Below, piece by piece: positions 1 through 10,965 of a stretch of DNA of 64,000 nucleotides. Every line of letters starts with the position of its first letter. The first letter of the stretch is position 1. The notes beneath the pieces are model-generated. The model had not been told where the DNA came from and made no database searches. It was given only the letters and a program-made list of their open reading frames with translations. The position numbers and the translations under genes were made by a program. Source of the stretch: Bordetella genomosp. 11 (GTDB lineage Bacteria; Pseudomonadota; Gammaproteobacteria; Burkholderiales; Burkholderiaceae_B); the NCBI RefSeq assembly GCF_002261215.1, contig NZ_NEVS01000004.1, positions 2,170,001 to 2,234,000 on the forward strand, given 5' to 3'.

Positions 1-677
1 GAGCGGCTCTGGAAACGGACGCGCGGATGCAGGCCCTGGCGCCCCCAGTACTTGCCCACCGTCTCGATGTGTTCGTCCATGTCCAGCATCACGTAATCGG
101 CCCGCGCCACATCGGCCAGGCGCACTTTGTCCGCATGCTGGAATGGATGATCCGGATGCGTCCACAAGCGCCGCGGCGACTTCAGCATCGTGTCGTATTG
201 CAGCTTGTCGAAGCGGGTCAGGTTCGAGACGATGGCCAGCGCCAGATCGAGCTTTCCCGCCAGCAGGCCCTGTTCCACCTCGGCGCGATCCCGCTCCACC
301 ACCTCCAGCCGCAGATTGGGAAAGCGCTGCCCCACGGCGGCAATGACCGCCGGCATCAGGTAGGCAGAGATGGTCTCCGTCACGCCCAGGCGCAGGCAGC
401 CGCTCAGTTCATCGGGTTCGGCCCGCATGTCCTCCATCGCCCGCGCGAAAGCCCCCGTCACGTTCTGCGCGTGGCGGGCGAAACGTTCGCCGGCGTCCGT
501 CAGATGCAGCCCCTTGGCATGGCGCACGAATAGAGGCGTTCCCACGCTCTGCTCCAGATTGCGCAAGGCGATGGTCACCGACGACTGCGACACATTGCAC
601 CGTAGCGCCGCTTTGGATACCTGGCCGGTTTCGGCCAGCGCCAGAAAGTATTCGAACTGCCGGAGCGTGATCTGCAT
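1..677 (-). CDS. LysR-family transcriptional regulator, 3' end cut by window edge
   Basis: DNA-binding regulator; 225 residues are visible of the usual ~300 because the gene runs off the left edge. The protein begins MQITLRQFEYFLALAETGQ and shows the typical N-terminal winged helix-turn-helix (VSQSSVTIALRNLEQSVG, about residues 29-46), then the start of the periplasmic-binding-protein-like effector domain (LRLGVTETISAYLMPAV). It is divergent from the molybdopterin oxidoreductase at 805, with 127 bases of AT-rich DNA between, so it probably controls that gene and the transporter behind it. The effector is unknown. Family assignment is sure; the target is inferred from position. Confidence 0.93.
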   Translation of the reverse strand, partial: MQITLRQFEYFLALAETGQVSKAALRCNVSQSSVTIALRNLEQSVGTPLFVRHAKGLHLTDAGERFARHAQNVTGAFARAMEDMRAEPDELSGCLRLGVTETISAYLMPAVIAAVGQRFPNLRLEVVERDRAEVEQGLLAGKLDLALAIVSNLTRFDKLQYDTMLKSPRRLWTHPDHPFQHADKVRLADVARADYVMLDMDEHIETVGKYWGRQGLHPRVRFQSR

Positions 678-708
678 GGCGGCGCATCCTATGATATTGA
701 TGCTGTAT

Positions 709-746
709 ATATTGCGATTTCAAAAATTTATATTAGCAATATTGCG
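709..746. promoter_or_regulatory. Candidate LysR operator: repeated ATATTGCG
   Basis: The octamer ATATTGCG occurs at 709-716 and again at 739-746, exactly 30 bases apart, about three helical turns. ATATTGC (709-715) also pairs with GCAATAT (736-742) as an inverted repeat. The stretch is much richer in A+T than the flanking genes and lies between the divergent LysR and molybdoenzyme genes. Spaced half-sites on one DNA face are usual for LysR proteins. Binding is inferred. Confidence 0.45.
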
Positions 747-804
747 CGCCTCGCCCTAGTATCACCGCGTTCGACATACAGAAAACACAATCGGGGTAAG
801 GCAG

Positions 805-3800
805 GTGCTTACGGAGAAGCGCGGCTATTGCACGCTCTGCCGCTCGCGCTGCGGCACGCGCAACATCGTTCGGGACGACGCACTGGTACGCGTCGTGCCC
901 GATACCGACCATCCCACCGGCCAGGCGATGTGCATGAAGGGCCGCGCGGCGCCCGAACTGGTGCACAGTCCGCATCGCATCCTGTACCCCATGCGCCGCA
1001 CGCGGCCCAAGGACGGCGGCGACCCCGGCTGGCAACGCATAGGCTGGGAAGAAGCCCTGCGCGAAACGGCCGCGCGGCTGGATGCGGTCCGGCGCGAAAG
1101 CGGCCCCGAAGCGGTGGCGTTCGGCGTCACCACGCCCAGCGGCACGCCGCTGTCGGACAGCATCGACTGGATCGAGCGCTTCGTGCGCGGGTTCGGCAGC
1201 CCCAACATTTGCTACGCCACCGAAGTCTGCAACTGGCACAAGGACTACGCCCACGCCTTTACCTTCGGCTGCGGCATGCCGGTCCCCGACTATGCCAACA
1301 GCGGCCTTATCCTGCTGTGGGGCCACAACCCGGCCAACACCTGGCTGGCCCAGGCGCATGCGGTGGGCGTGGGCCGCGCGGCCGGTGCGCGGCTGCTCGT
1401 GGTGGACCCCCAGTGCACCGCGCTGGCCGCGCAGGCGGATGCCTGGCTGCAGGTACGTCCCGGCACCGATGCCGCCCTGGCCTTGGGGCTGGCGCATTTG
1501 CTGATCGAAGGCCAGGACTATGACGCCGCGTTCGTACGCGACTGGACGAACGCACCGCTGCTGGTCCGCGGCGACACGGGCGGATTCCTGCGCGTGAGCG
1601 ACCTGGCGGTACGGCCCGCGAACGCCGGCTCGTCGGGCCGGCACGGTTCCGGCCGTCGGAACGGCGCCAGCGAAGCGGGTGACGAGGACGCCTTCGTCGC
1701 CTGGGACGGGCAGGCCGGAAGCCCCGTGGCCTACGACACCCGCTTTGCGGCCGCCGCGCAAGGCGGCGCGCGCCACGCCCTGCGCGGAGCATACGAAATC
1801 CCCCTGCGCGACGGCGGCAGCATTCGCTGCCGGCCGGTCTTCGACCTGCTGGCCGCGCATTGCGCGTCCTACACGCCCGACCATGTCGCGCGCGTCACCG
1901 GCGTACCGGCGGACCAATTGCGAACGGCCGCGCGACTCATCGCGGACGCGCCCAGCGTGGCCTATTACGCGTGGACCGGCATCGGCCAGCAGGGCAATGC
2001 CACGCAGACCGAGCGTGCCGTCGCGGTGCTCTATGCGCTGACCGGCAGTTTCGATGTCCCGGGCGGCAACCGGGTCTACCCCGCGCAACCCGTGGCGACG
2101 GTGAACGGCATGGACCTGATCGCGCCGGAACAGCGCGCCAAGGCGCTGGGCCTGGCCCACCGTCCGTTGGGACCGCCAGCCCAGGGCTGGATCACCGCAC
2201 GCGACATGTACCAGGCGATCCTGGACGCAAAACCGTACCGCGTCCGCGCCATGATGGCGTTCGGCACCAATCCCCTGGTGTCCCAGGCCGACGTGGACAT
2301 GGGCAGGCAGGCCCTGCAGGCACTGGAATTCCACGTGCACTGCGATCTGTTCGAAACGCCGTCGGCACGCTATGCCGATATCCTGCTGCCCATCAACACC
2401 CCGTGGGAACGGGAAGGCCTGCGCGTCGGTTTCGAGATCACGCCACAGGCCCAGGAACGCATCCAGTTGCGGCCGCGCATGGTATCGCCGCGCGGCGAAT
2501 CGCGGTCGGACAACGACATCGTCTTCGACCTGGCGTGCCGGCTCGGCATGGCCGACCTGTTCTTCGGCGGCAGCCTGGAGCAAGGCTGGAACCACATGCT
2601 GGCCCCGCTGGGCATCACGGCGGCGGACCTGCGCGCCGCCGATGGCGGCATGCGCCTGCCGCTCGCACACCATGACCGCAAGTATGCCGCCGCGTCCGGC
2701 GGCGAGCACGCACCGGAACACAGCCGTGCCGACGACCTTCCGGGCACCCCGCCTGAAAACACGCCGCCCGGCGCCGGGCCCGCGGCGGTCGCCGGCTTCG
2801 CCACGGAAACGCGGCGGGTCGAACTCTATTCCGAACGCCTCCTGCGGCACGGCTACGACCCCCTGCCCGTCCACCGCGAACCGGCGGAGGCGCCCAGCGG
2901 CGGCGACGCCGACTATCCCGTCGTCCTGACCACCGCCAAAAGCGGCTATTACTGCCACAGCCAGCATCGTTCGCTGGTGTCCCTGCGCAAGCGCGACACC
3001 TTGCCGCGCATCGGCCTGCATCCCGCACTGGCCGCGCGCCGCGGCATCGCGGCGGGCGACTGGGTGCGCGTGCGTACACGGGCCGGCCAAGCCCGTTTCG
3101 TCGCCCAGCTGCAGCCCGACCTCCAGGAAAACGTCGCGGTGGCCGACTACGGCTGGTGGCAGGCCTGCCCCGAACTGGGCCGGGACGGCTATCCCGTGCA
3201 AGGCCAATACAGCAGCAACTACAACGCGCTGATCCGCGCCGATGCCGCCGACCCGATCAGCGGATCGGTGCCCATGCGCGCCTTTGCCTGCGACATCGCG
3301 CGCGACCCGGCCAGCGATCCCGATCGCCGCCCCTGGGCCGGTCTGCGCGCGTTCCGGGTGACCGCGCTGACGCGACGCAGCCCCGATGTCCTGGAAATCG
3401 CCTTCGCGCCGGTCGACGGCAAAGGCCTGCCCGACCCCCAACCCGGACAGCACATCACGCTGCGGCTGGCCGCACCGCCGCAAGACAGCGCGAACGCGTC
3501 GCCCGAGACGATCACGCGCGCCTATTCCCTGGTCGACGCGGCACAGGATGCGGCGCGCGACCGCTACACCATCGCGGTACGCCGCCAGCAAGGCATCACC
3601 GGTGCCGGCACCCCATGGCACGGCCATATGTCGGGGCACCTGCATACCCGCCTGTGCGTGGGCGACCGCGTCGAACTGGGCGCGCCTTCCGGCAGCTTCA
3701 TCCTGCCGCTGCGGTCACCGCAGCCGGTGGTGCTGTTCGCGGGCGGCATCGGGATCACGCCTTTCATGGCCTACCTGCGTTCCCTGGCGGCGCAGCCCGC

Positions 3801-4401
3801 GGAGGAACGCGACCGCATGCCGGCCGTCTGGCTGCACTATGCGAACCGCACACCGGACAGCGAAGCCTACGCCGGCGACATCGCGGAGCTGGCTGCCCGG
3901 CTACCCCGCCTGACGGTGCGCCGCTACTACAGCGATGCGCCGGACCTGCCTGGCGCGGCAGGCCGCTTCGCGACAGCCGACGCCGTCGACGACGCCGCGA
4001 TCCAGGCGCGGGCGCGCTTCTACCTGTGCGGACCCGCGCCCATGATGCAGGCGATCACGGCAGGCCTGGTGGCGCGCGGCGTGCCCGCTTTCGATATCTT
4101 CAACGAAATCTTCCGCTCGCCGGCGCGTGTCGACGTGGATCCAGCGCGCCGGTATGCGGTTCGCTTCGCCCGCTCGGACACCGAAGCCGCATGGTCGGCG
4201 GCGCGCGGCGTCCTGCTGGGTTTTGCCGAAGGCCTGGGCTTGTCCTTGCCCAGCGGGTGCCGCGTGGGTCAATGCGAAAGCTGCGCGGTAAGAATCGTCC
4301 AGGGCCAGGTGCGCCACCTGCATGGCGCGGAACCGGAGGACCCCGAGGTGTGCCTGACCTGCCAGGCGGTGCCCACGACGGATCTGGTCCTGGACGCCTG
4401 A
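805..4401 (+). CDS. Molybdopterin oxidoreductase fused to flavin/2Fe-2S reductase
   Basis: A single 1198-residue chain that looks like a self-sufficient NAD(P)H-dependent molybdoenzyme. The N-terminal ~830 residues are a bis-MGD (DMSO reductase superfamily) subunit: a 4Fe-4S motif CX2CX3CX26C (Cys9, 12, 16, 43), a likely Mo-ligand Cys142 (TEVCNWH), and a C-terminal molydopterin-dinucleotide-binding region near 690-830. From about residue 845 comes a phthalate-dioxygenase-reductase-like module: flavin motif RAYS, nucleotide motifs GGIGITP and CGPAPMM, and a plant-type 2Fe-2S site (Cys1152, 1157, 1160, then Cys1183 or 1186). No Tat signal, so cytoplasmic. The GTG start is chosen because the first cluster cysteine lies at residue 9 and GGGG/AAGG lies just upstream. 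It is followed after 58 bases by an AtoE transporter. The substrate is unknown. Confidence 0.9.
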   Translation: MLTEKRGYCTLCRSRCGTRNIVRDDALVRVVPDTDHPTGQAMCMKGRAAPELVHSPHRILYPMRRTRPKDGGDPGWQRIGWEEALRETAARLDAVRRESGPEAVAFGVTTPSGTPLSDSIDWIERFVRGFGSPNICYATEVCNWHKDYAHAFTFGCGMPVPDYANSGLILLWGHNPANTWLAQAHAVGVGRAAGARLLVVDPQCTALAAQADAWLQVRPGTDAALALGLAHLLIEGQDYDAAFVRDWTNAPLLVRGDTGGFLRVSDLAVRPANAGSSGRHGSGRRNGASEAGDEDAFVAWDGQAGSPVAYDTRFAAAAQGGARHALRGAYEIPLRDGGSIRCRPVFDLLAAHCASYTPDHVARVTGVPADQLRTAARLIADAPSVAYYAWTGIGQQGNATQTERAVAVLYALTGSFDVPGGNRVYPAQPVATVNGMDLIAPEQRAKALGLAHRPLGPPAQGWITARDMYQAILDAKPYRVRAMMAFGTNPLVSQADVDMGRQALQALEFHVHCDLFETPSARYADILLPINTPWEREGLRVGFEITPQAQERIQLRPRMVSPRGESRSDNDIVFDLACRLGMADLFFGGSLEQGWNHMLAPLGITAADLRAADGGMRLPLAHHDRKYAAASGGEHAPEHSRADDLPGTPPENTPPGAGPAAVAGFATETRRVELYSERLLRHGYDPLPVHREPAEAPSGGDADYPVVLTTAKSGYYCHSQHRSLVSLRKRDTLPRIGLHPALAARRGIAAGDWVRVRTRAGQARFVAQLQPDLQENVAVADYGWWQACPELGRDGYPVQGQYSSNYNALIRADAADPISGSVPMRAFACDIARDPASDPDRRPWAGLRAFRVTALTRRSPDVLEIAFAPVDGKGLPDPQPGQHITLRLAAPPQDSANASPETITRAYSLVDAAQDAARDRYTIAVRRQQGITGAGTPWHGHMSGHLHTRLCVGDRVELGAPSGSFILPLRSPQPVVLFAGGIGITPFMAYLRSLAAQPAEERDRMPAVWLHYANRTPDSEAYAGDIAELAARLPRLTVRRYYSDAPDLPGAAGRFATADAVDDAAIQARARFYLCGPAPMMQAITAGLVARGVPAFDIFNEIFRSPARVDVDPARRYAVRFARSDTEAAWSAARGVLLGFAEGLGLSLPSGCRVGQCESCAVRIVQGQVRHLHGAEPEDPEVCLTCQAVPTTDLVLDA

Positions 4402-4459
4402 TTCTTTTTACGGAAGTGTTTACGAAAGTCTTTTTGCCACGAATGCACAAGGGGAAATC

Positions 4460-5908
4460 ATGAAAGCAGAATCTGTCATCAAGAACGGCGCCGCGCCCGG
4501 GCAGGACGGCGGCGCCCTGGAACGCATGGCCGCATCGGTCACGCGCTGGTCCGAGAAGTGGTTCCCGGACGCCTACATTTTCGCGGTCATCGCCGTGGTG
4601 GTCGTCGCGCTAGGCGCCATGGCCAACGGCGCGCCCGCCAAGAGCGTGGGCCTGGCCTTCGGCGACGGCTTCTGGACGCTGATTCCCTTCACCATGCAAA
4701 TGGCCATCGTGGCCATTTCGGGCTACGTCGTGGCGGCCTCGCCACCCGCGGCCCGGCTCATCGCGTGGCTGGCCGGCCATCCCAAAACGGGGCGCGGCGC
4801 CATCTGCTATGTGGCCCTGATCAGCATCCTGGCATCCCTGCTCAATTGGGCCATCAGCCTGATCTTCAGCGGCCTGCTGGTGCGCGCGCTGGCGCGCCGC
4901 AAGGAACTGCGCATGGACTACCGCGCGGCCGGCGCCGCCGCCTACCTGGGCATGGGCGCCACCTGGGCCTTGGGCTTGAGTTCGTCGGCCGCCCAGCTGC
5001 AAGCCAACCCCGCCAGCCTGCCGCCGGCGCTATTGAAGATCACCGGCGTCATTCCCTTCACGGAAACGATTTTCCTGTGGCAGTCCTTCGCCATCGCGGT
5101 CGTGCTGACCATCGCGTCCATGATCGTCGCCTTCTATTCCGCGCCGCGCGGCGACAAGGCCGTAACGGCCGAAGACCTGGGCGTGGACCTGGGTGCGTCC
5201 ATCGAGAAAGTCGACCCGCCGTCGCGTCCCGGCGATTGGCTGGAATACAGCCCCGTGCTGACCATCCTGCTCGTGGCCCTGGGCGCGACCTGGATCGTCA
5301 ACGAATTCGCCACCAAGGACGCCATCCTGGCGATCTCCAACCTGAACACGTACAACTTCGTGTTCCTGATGCTGGGCATGCTGCTGCATTGGCGGCCTCG
5401 CAGTTTCCTGAACGCCATCGCCAAATCGGTGCCGTCGGTCGGCGGGGTGCTGATCCAATTTCCGCTGTACGGCGGCGTCGCCTACATCCTGACCAAGGCG
5501 GCCGGCACGGACGGCCACACGCTGGCCCATATGTTGTCCGCCTTCTTCGTGTCGGTGTCCTCGCACGCATCGTTCCCCGCGCTGATGGGCATCTATTCCG
5601 CCGTGCTGGGCTTCTTCGTGCCGTCCGGCGGCGGCAAGTGGATCATCGAGGCGCCCTATGTCATGCAGGCCGCCAACGACCTGCACGTCCACCTGGGTTG
5701 GGCGGTCACCGTCTACAACGCCGCCGAAGCGCTGCCCAACCTGATCAACCCGTTCTGGATGCTGCCGCTTCTGGGCGTGCTGGGCGTGCGCGCGCGCGAC
5801 GTCGTGGGCTTCACCTTCACGCAACTGATCGTGCATGCGCCCATCGTCCTGATCATGCTGTGGACGCTGGCCGCCACGCTGGAGTACAAGCCGCCGGTCA
5901 TGCCGTGA
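4460..5908 (+). CDS. AtoE-family short-chain fatty acid transporter
   Basis: Integral membrane protein of 482 residues related to E. coli AtoE (short-chain fatty acid uptake, TIGR00366 family). After a short hydrophilic N-terminus come many hydrophobic segments, for example FAVIAVVVVALGAMA and AICYVALISILASLLNWAIS. The polar loop near residue 238 and the motif SSHASFPALMGIYSAVLGFFVPSGGGKW (residues 366-393) fit the family. It starts 58 bases after the molybdoenzyme with no terminator visible between them, so the two are probably one transcript: uptake of a small acid plus its redox conversion. The exact acid cannot be read from sequence. Confidence 0.88.
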   Translation: MKAESVIKNGAAPGQDGGALERMAASVTRWSEKWFPDAYIFAVIAVVVVALGAMANGAPAKSVGLAFGDGFWTLIPFTMQMAIVAISGYVVAASPPAARLIAWLAGHPKTGRGAICYVALISILASLLNWAISLIFSGLLVRALARRKELRMDYRAAGAAAYLGMGATWALGLSSSAAQLQANPASLPPALLKITGVIPFTETIFLWQSFAIAVVLTIASMIVAFYSAPRGDKAVTAEDLGVDLGASIEKVDPPSRPGDWLEYSPVLTILLVALGATWIVNEFATKDAILAISNLNTYNFVFLMLGMLLHWRPRSFLNAIAKSVPSVGGVLIQFPLYGGVAYILTKAAGTDGHTLAHMLSAFFVSVSSHASFPALMGIYSAVLGFFVPSGGGKWIIEAPYVMQAANDLHVHLGWAVTVYNAAEALPNLINPFWMLPLLGVLGVRARDVVGFTFTQLIVHAPIVLIMLWTLAATLEYKPPVMP

Positions 5909-5967
5909 CCGCCGCGCCATAAAGACAGCCCCCGACCGGCCCGGCGCCAAAGATCAAGGCACACCGG

Positions 5968-6014
5968 CGTCCGGCGGGGAGATGCCTGTCGGGGCCGGCC
6001 CCTCCCGCCGGACG
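5968..6014. terminator. Hairpin between convergent atoE-like gene and glpV
   Basis: CGTCCGGCGGG at 5968-5978 pairs perfectly with CCCGCCGGACG at 6004-6014 (11 bp stem, 25-base loop that can itself fold). It lies between two convergent genes and so could end both transcripts. There is no T-tract, so if it terminates it may need Rho or act as a 3'-end stabiliser. Confidence 0.5.
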
Positions 6015-6022
6015 AAAGCCGG

Positions 6023-7753
6023 CTAGCGCACCTTACCCTCCTTCCACGCCTGCAGCAGCTTGTCGTAGGCGATGGTCTCGCCCTTGGGCTTCTCGTTGGC
6101 CAGCTTCTTCCAGGGCGCATGCTGGTCCGACAGCCACTTCGACGGATCGCTGCGCGGGTTCAGCTTGGGCGCGCAGTGCGCCATGCCGGCGCGCTGCAGT
6201 CGCGCCATGACCTGGTCCATTTCGTTGGCCAGGCTATCCATGGCTTGCTGCGGCGTTTTTTCCCCGGTTACGGCGGTGGCGATGTTGTTCCACCAAAGCT
6301 GCGCCAGCTTGGGATAATCCGGTACGTTGGTACCGGTCGGGGTCCAGGCCACCCGTGCCGGGCTGCGGTAGAACTCGATCAGGCCGCCGTAGTTATCGGC
6401 GTTCTTGGTAAAGAAGTCGCTGTGGATGTCGCTGTCCCGGATGAAGGTCAGCCCGGTGATGGACTTCTTCAGCGACACGGTCTTGGACGTGACGAATTGC
6501 GCGTACAGCCAGGCGGCGGCCATGCGGTCGGGATTGGTGGACTTGAAGAAGGTCCATGAACCCACATCCTGGTAGCCGTTCTGCATGCCGTCCTTCCAGT
6601 ACGGGCCATACGGCGAAGGCGCCATGCGCCATTTCGGCGTACCGTCCGCGTTGACCACCGGCAGCCCTTTCTTCGTCATATCCGCCGTGAAGGCCGTGTA
6701 CCAGAAGATCTGCTGCGCGACCTGGCCCTGGGCGGGCACGGGCCCCGCCTCCGAGAACGTCATGCCGGTTGCCTGCTGCGGCGCGTACTTCTTCATCCAG
6801 TCGATGTACTTGGTCAACGCATACACCGCCGCCGGGCTGTTGGTGGCGCCGCCACGCTCCACCGACGCGCCGACCGGCGTGCATTTGTCGTCCGCCACCC
6901 GTATGCCCCATTCATCCACCGGCATGCCGTTGGGCAGGCCCTTGTCCGCCGTCCCGGCCATGGACAACCAGGCATCGGTAAACCGCCAGCCCAGCGACGG
7001 ATCCTTCTTGCCGTAGTCCATGTGGCCGTACACGCGCTTGCCGTCCACTTCCTTGACGTCATTGGTGAAGAAATCCGCGATGTCCTCGTACGCCGACCAG
7101 TTGGTGGGTACCCCCAGGTCATAGCCGTACTTTGCCTTGAAGCGGTCCTGCAGGTCCTTGCGGGCGAACCAGTCCGCCCGGAACCAGTACAGGTTGGCAA
7201 ACTGCTGGTCCGGCAACTGGTACAGCTTGCCGTCCGGGGCGGTGGTAAAGCGCGCGCCGATGAAGTCCTTCAGATCCAGGCCCGGATTGGTGTATTCCTT
7301 GCCCGAACCGTTCATGTAATCCGATAGCGGCAGGATCGCGCCGTAGCGGTAATGCGTGCCGATCAGGTCCGAATCGGATATCCACCCGTCATAGATCGAC
7401 TTGCCCGACTGCATCGACGTTTGCAGCTTCTCGACCACATCCCCTTCCTGGATGATGTCGTGGTTTACCTTGATGCCCGTGATCTCCGTGAAGGCCCGGG
7501 CCAGTGTCTTGGACTCGTATTCATGCGTCGTAATGGTCTCGGACACCACGTTCACTTCGTTGACGCCTTTCGCCTTCAGCTTGGCCGCGGCATCGATAAA
7601 CCACTTCATTTCGGCCATCTGCTGGTCCTTGGACAGCGTCGAGGGCTGGAACTCCGTATCGATCCACTTCTGCGCCTCGGGCGCCCCGGCCCAGGCACCG
7701 GACGATCCGATCAGGGCGATGGCGGCTGCCACGGCATGCATGCGCAATTTCAT
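6023..7753 (-). CDS. glpV: Glycerol ABC transporter substrate-binding protein GlpV
   Basis: Periplasmic binding protein of 576 residues, unusually long for a sugar-binding protein but the normal size for GlpV of the Rhizobium-type GlpSTPQUV glycerol importer. It has a Sec signal peptide (MKLRMHAVAAAIALIGSSG, cleavage near AWA-G) and an extracellular solute-binding fold (family 1). It is the last gene of the minus-strand operon, 112 bases after glpU, with GAGGAG just upstream of its ATG. The gap carries a stem-loop that may allow separate, higher expression of the binding protein. Assignment rests on size plus the exact gene order. Confidence 0.9.
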   Translation of the reverse strand: MKLRMHAVAAAIALIGSSGAWAGAPEAQKWIDTEFQPSTLSKDQQMAEMKWFIDAAAKLKAKGVNEVNVVSETITTHEYESKTLARAFTEITGIKVNHDIIQEGDVVEKLQTSMQSGKSIYDGWISDSDLIGTHYRYGAILPLSDYMNGSGKEYTNPGLDLKDFIGARFTTAPDGKLYQLPDQQFANLYWFRADWFARKDLQDRFKAKYGYDLGVPTNWSAYEDIADFFTNDVKEVDGKRVYGHMDYGKKDPSLGWRFTDAWLSMAGTADKGLPNGMPVDEWGIRVADDKCTPVGASVERGGATNSPAAVYALTKYIDWMKKYAPQQATGMTFSEAGPVPAQGQVAQQIFWYTAFTADMTKKGLPVVNADGTPKWRMAPSPYGPYWKDGMQNGYQDVGSWTFFKSTNPDRMAAAWLYAQFVTSKTVSLKKSITGLTFIRDSDIHSDFFTKNADNYGGLIEFYRSPARVAWTPTGTNVPDYPKLAQLWWNNIATAVTGEKTPQQAMDSLANEMDQVMARLQRAGMAHCAPKLNPRSDPSKWLSDQHAPWKKLANEKPKGETIAYDKLLQAWKEGKVR

Positions 7754-7836
7754 GAGCTGTCTCCTCGATAAGCCCTCCCTCGGGATGCTGCGGACGCGGC
7801 CGGGGAAGGCGAAGGCCGTGATCCATGAATTCGTCG

Positions 7837-7857
7837 CGGCCCGGACATGGCGGGCCG
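7837..7857. other. Stem-loop in the glpU-glpV gap
   Basis: CGGCCCG (7837-7843) pairs with CGGGCCG (7851-7857) around a 7-base loop, just after glpU and before glpV. Hairpins next to binding-protein genes in ABC operons often stabilise mRNA segments or attenuate transcription; here that role is inferred from place only. Confidence 0.45.
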
Positions 7858-7865
7858 GACTTTAT

Positions 7866-8174
7866 TTATCCCTTGCGCATGACCAGCGCCAACACCAGCA
7901 TCGAGACCGCGAAACCGATCCATACCGACGGCGGCTCGTCCAGCGACCACCAGGTCATGAAGCGTTCCCCCATTCCCACGAAAAGCAGGTTTACCCAGGC
8001 GGCGCACATCAGGCCGATGAACAATCGGTCGCCCCGCGTGGTCGCGATGGGCAGGAATCCCTTGCGCAAGCGCGTCGGGCTACGCAGTTCCCACACCGTC
8101 ATGCCGGCCAGCATCAGGACGACGCAGCCGAAGAACACGGCGACCGGGGTCGTCCACACCATCCAGTCGAACAT
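7866..8174 (-). CDS. glpU: Small membrane protein GlpU (DUF2160)
   Basis: A 102-residue membrane protein with three hydrophobic segments (near residues 8-27, 48-67 and 81-98) and few charges between them. It matches the DUF2160 family, whose members sit between the permeases and the binding protein in Rhizobium-type glycerol ABC operons. It starts 10 bases after glpQ ends, so it is co-transcribed and probably translationally linked. Its biochemical role in the importer is not known. Confidence 0.85.
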   Translation of the reverse strand: MFDWMVWTTPVAVFFGCVVLMLAGMTVWELRSPTRLRKGFLPIATTRGDRLFIGLMCAAWVNLLFVGMGERFMTWWSLDEPPSVWIGFAVSMLVLALVMRKG

Positions 8175-8184
8175 CGTCGCCTCC

Positions 8185-8989
<805 letters not shown>

Positions 8990-8997
<8 letters not shown>

Positions 8998-9876
8998 TGG
9001 CGTTCTCCTCTTCCATGGTGCCGGACGTGCCGGCGCGCTGGATCCAGTTGTACAGGATGAAGCACAGCAGCAAGATAATCAGGAAGTACACAATGGAAAA
9101 GGCCGCCGCCGGGCCCAGGTCGAACTGCCCCACGGCTTTCTGCGTCAGGTACTGCGACAGGAAGGTAGTGGCATTGCCCGGGCCGCCGCCGGTCAGGACG
9201 AAAGGCTCCGTGTAGATCATGAAGCTGTCCATGAAACGCAGCAATACCGCGATCATCAGCACGCCGCGCATCTTGGGCAATTCGATATAGCGAAACACCG
9301 CCAGGCGCGATGCCCCGTCGATGCGGGCGGCCTGGTAATACGCCTGCGGGATCGCCCGCAGGCCGGCATAGCACAGCAGCGCCACCAGCGGCGTCCAATG
9401 CCAGACATCCATCACCAGCACGGTGACCCAGGCGTCCAGGTCGTCGCCTGTGTAGTTGTAGTTGAACCCCAGCCATGACAGCGTGGCACCCAGCAGGCCG
9501 ATATCCGTCCGGCCGAATACCTGCCATATCGTGCCGACCACGTTCCAGGGAATGAGCAGCGACAGCGCAACGATGACCAGCACCGCCGACGCCTGCCAGC
9601 CGAAGGCCGGCATGCACAGCGCCACCAGGATGCCCAGGGGGATTTCCACCAGCAGGACGGCCAGCGAAAAACCGATCTGGCGCCAGAGCGCGTTGTGCAG
9701 TTCCGGATCCTGCAGCACCGACGCGAACCATTCCGTGCCGACGAAAACCCGGCGGTCGGGCGCAATAATGTCCTGGACGGAGTAATTCACGATGGTCATC
9801 AGCGGCAGGATCGCGGAAAAGGCCACGCACACCACCACGGGCAGCACCAGCAGCCAGGCTTTCTGGTTGATCGGCT

Positions 9877-9880
<4 letters not shown>
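8990..9880 (-). CDS. glpP: Glycerol ABC transporter permease GlpP
   Basis: Inner-membrane permease of the MalF/UgpA type, 296 residues, starting MKPINQKAWLLVLPVVVC. The EAA loop reads YYQAARIDGASRLAVFRYIE, close to the consensus EAAxxDGA. The ATG overlaps the glpT stop codon as ATGA (4 bases), which fixes the start; a longer upstream open frame in this register is only a shadow of the glpT gene. It pairs with GlpQ in the translocation pore. Confidence 0.9.

Positions 9881-10964
<1,084 letters not shown>

Positions 10965-10965
<1 letters not shown>

Noticed and set aside
733..3645. Long open frame of 970 codons on the minus strand
   Set aside because: It lies fully antisense to the molybdoenzyme, has low-complexity Arg/Gly/Ala-rich sequence and no motif. 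It is a by-product of high G+C third positions.
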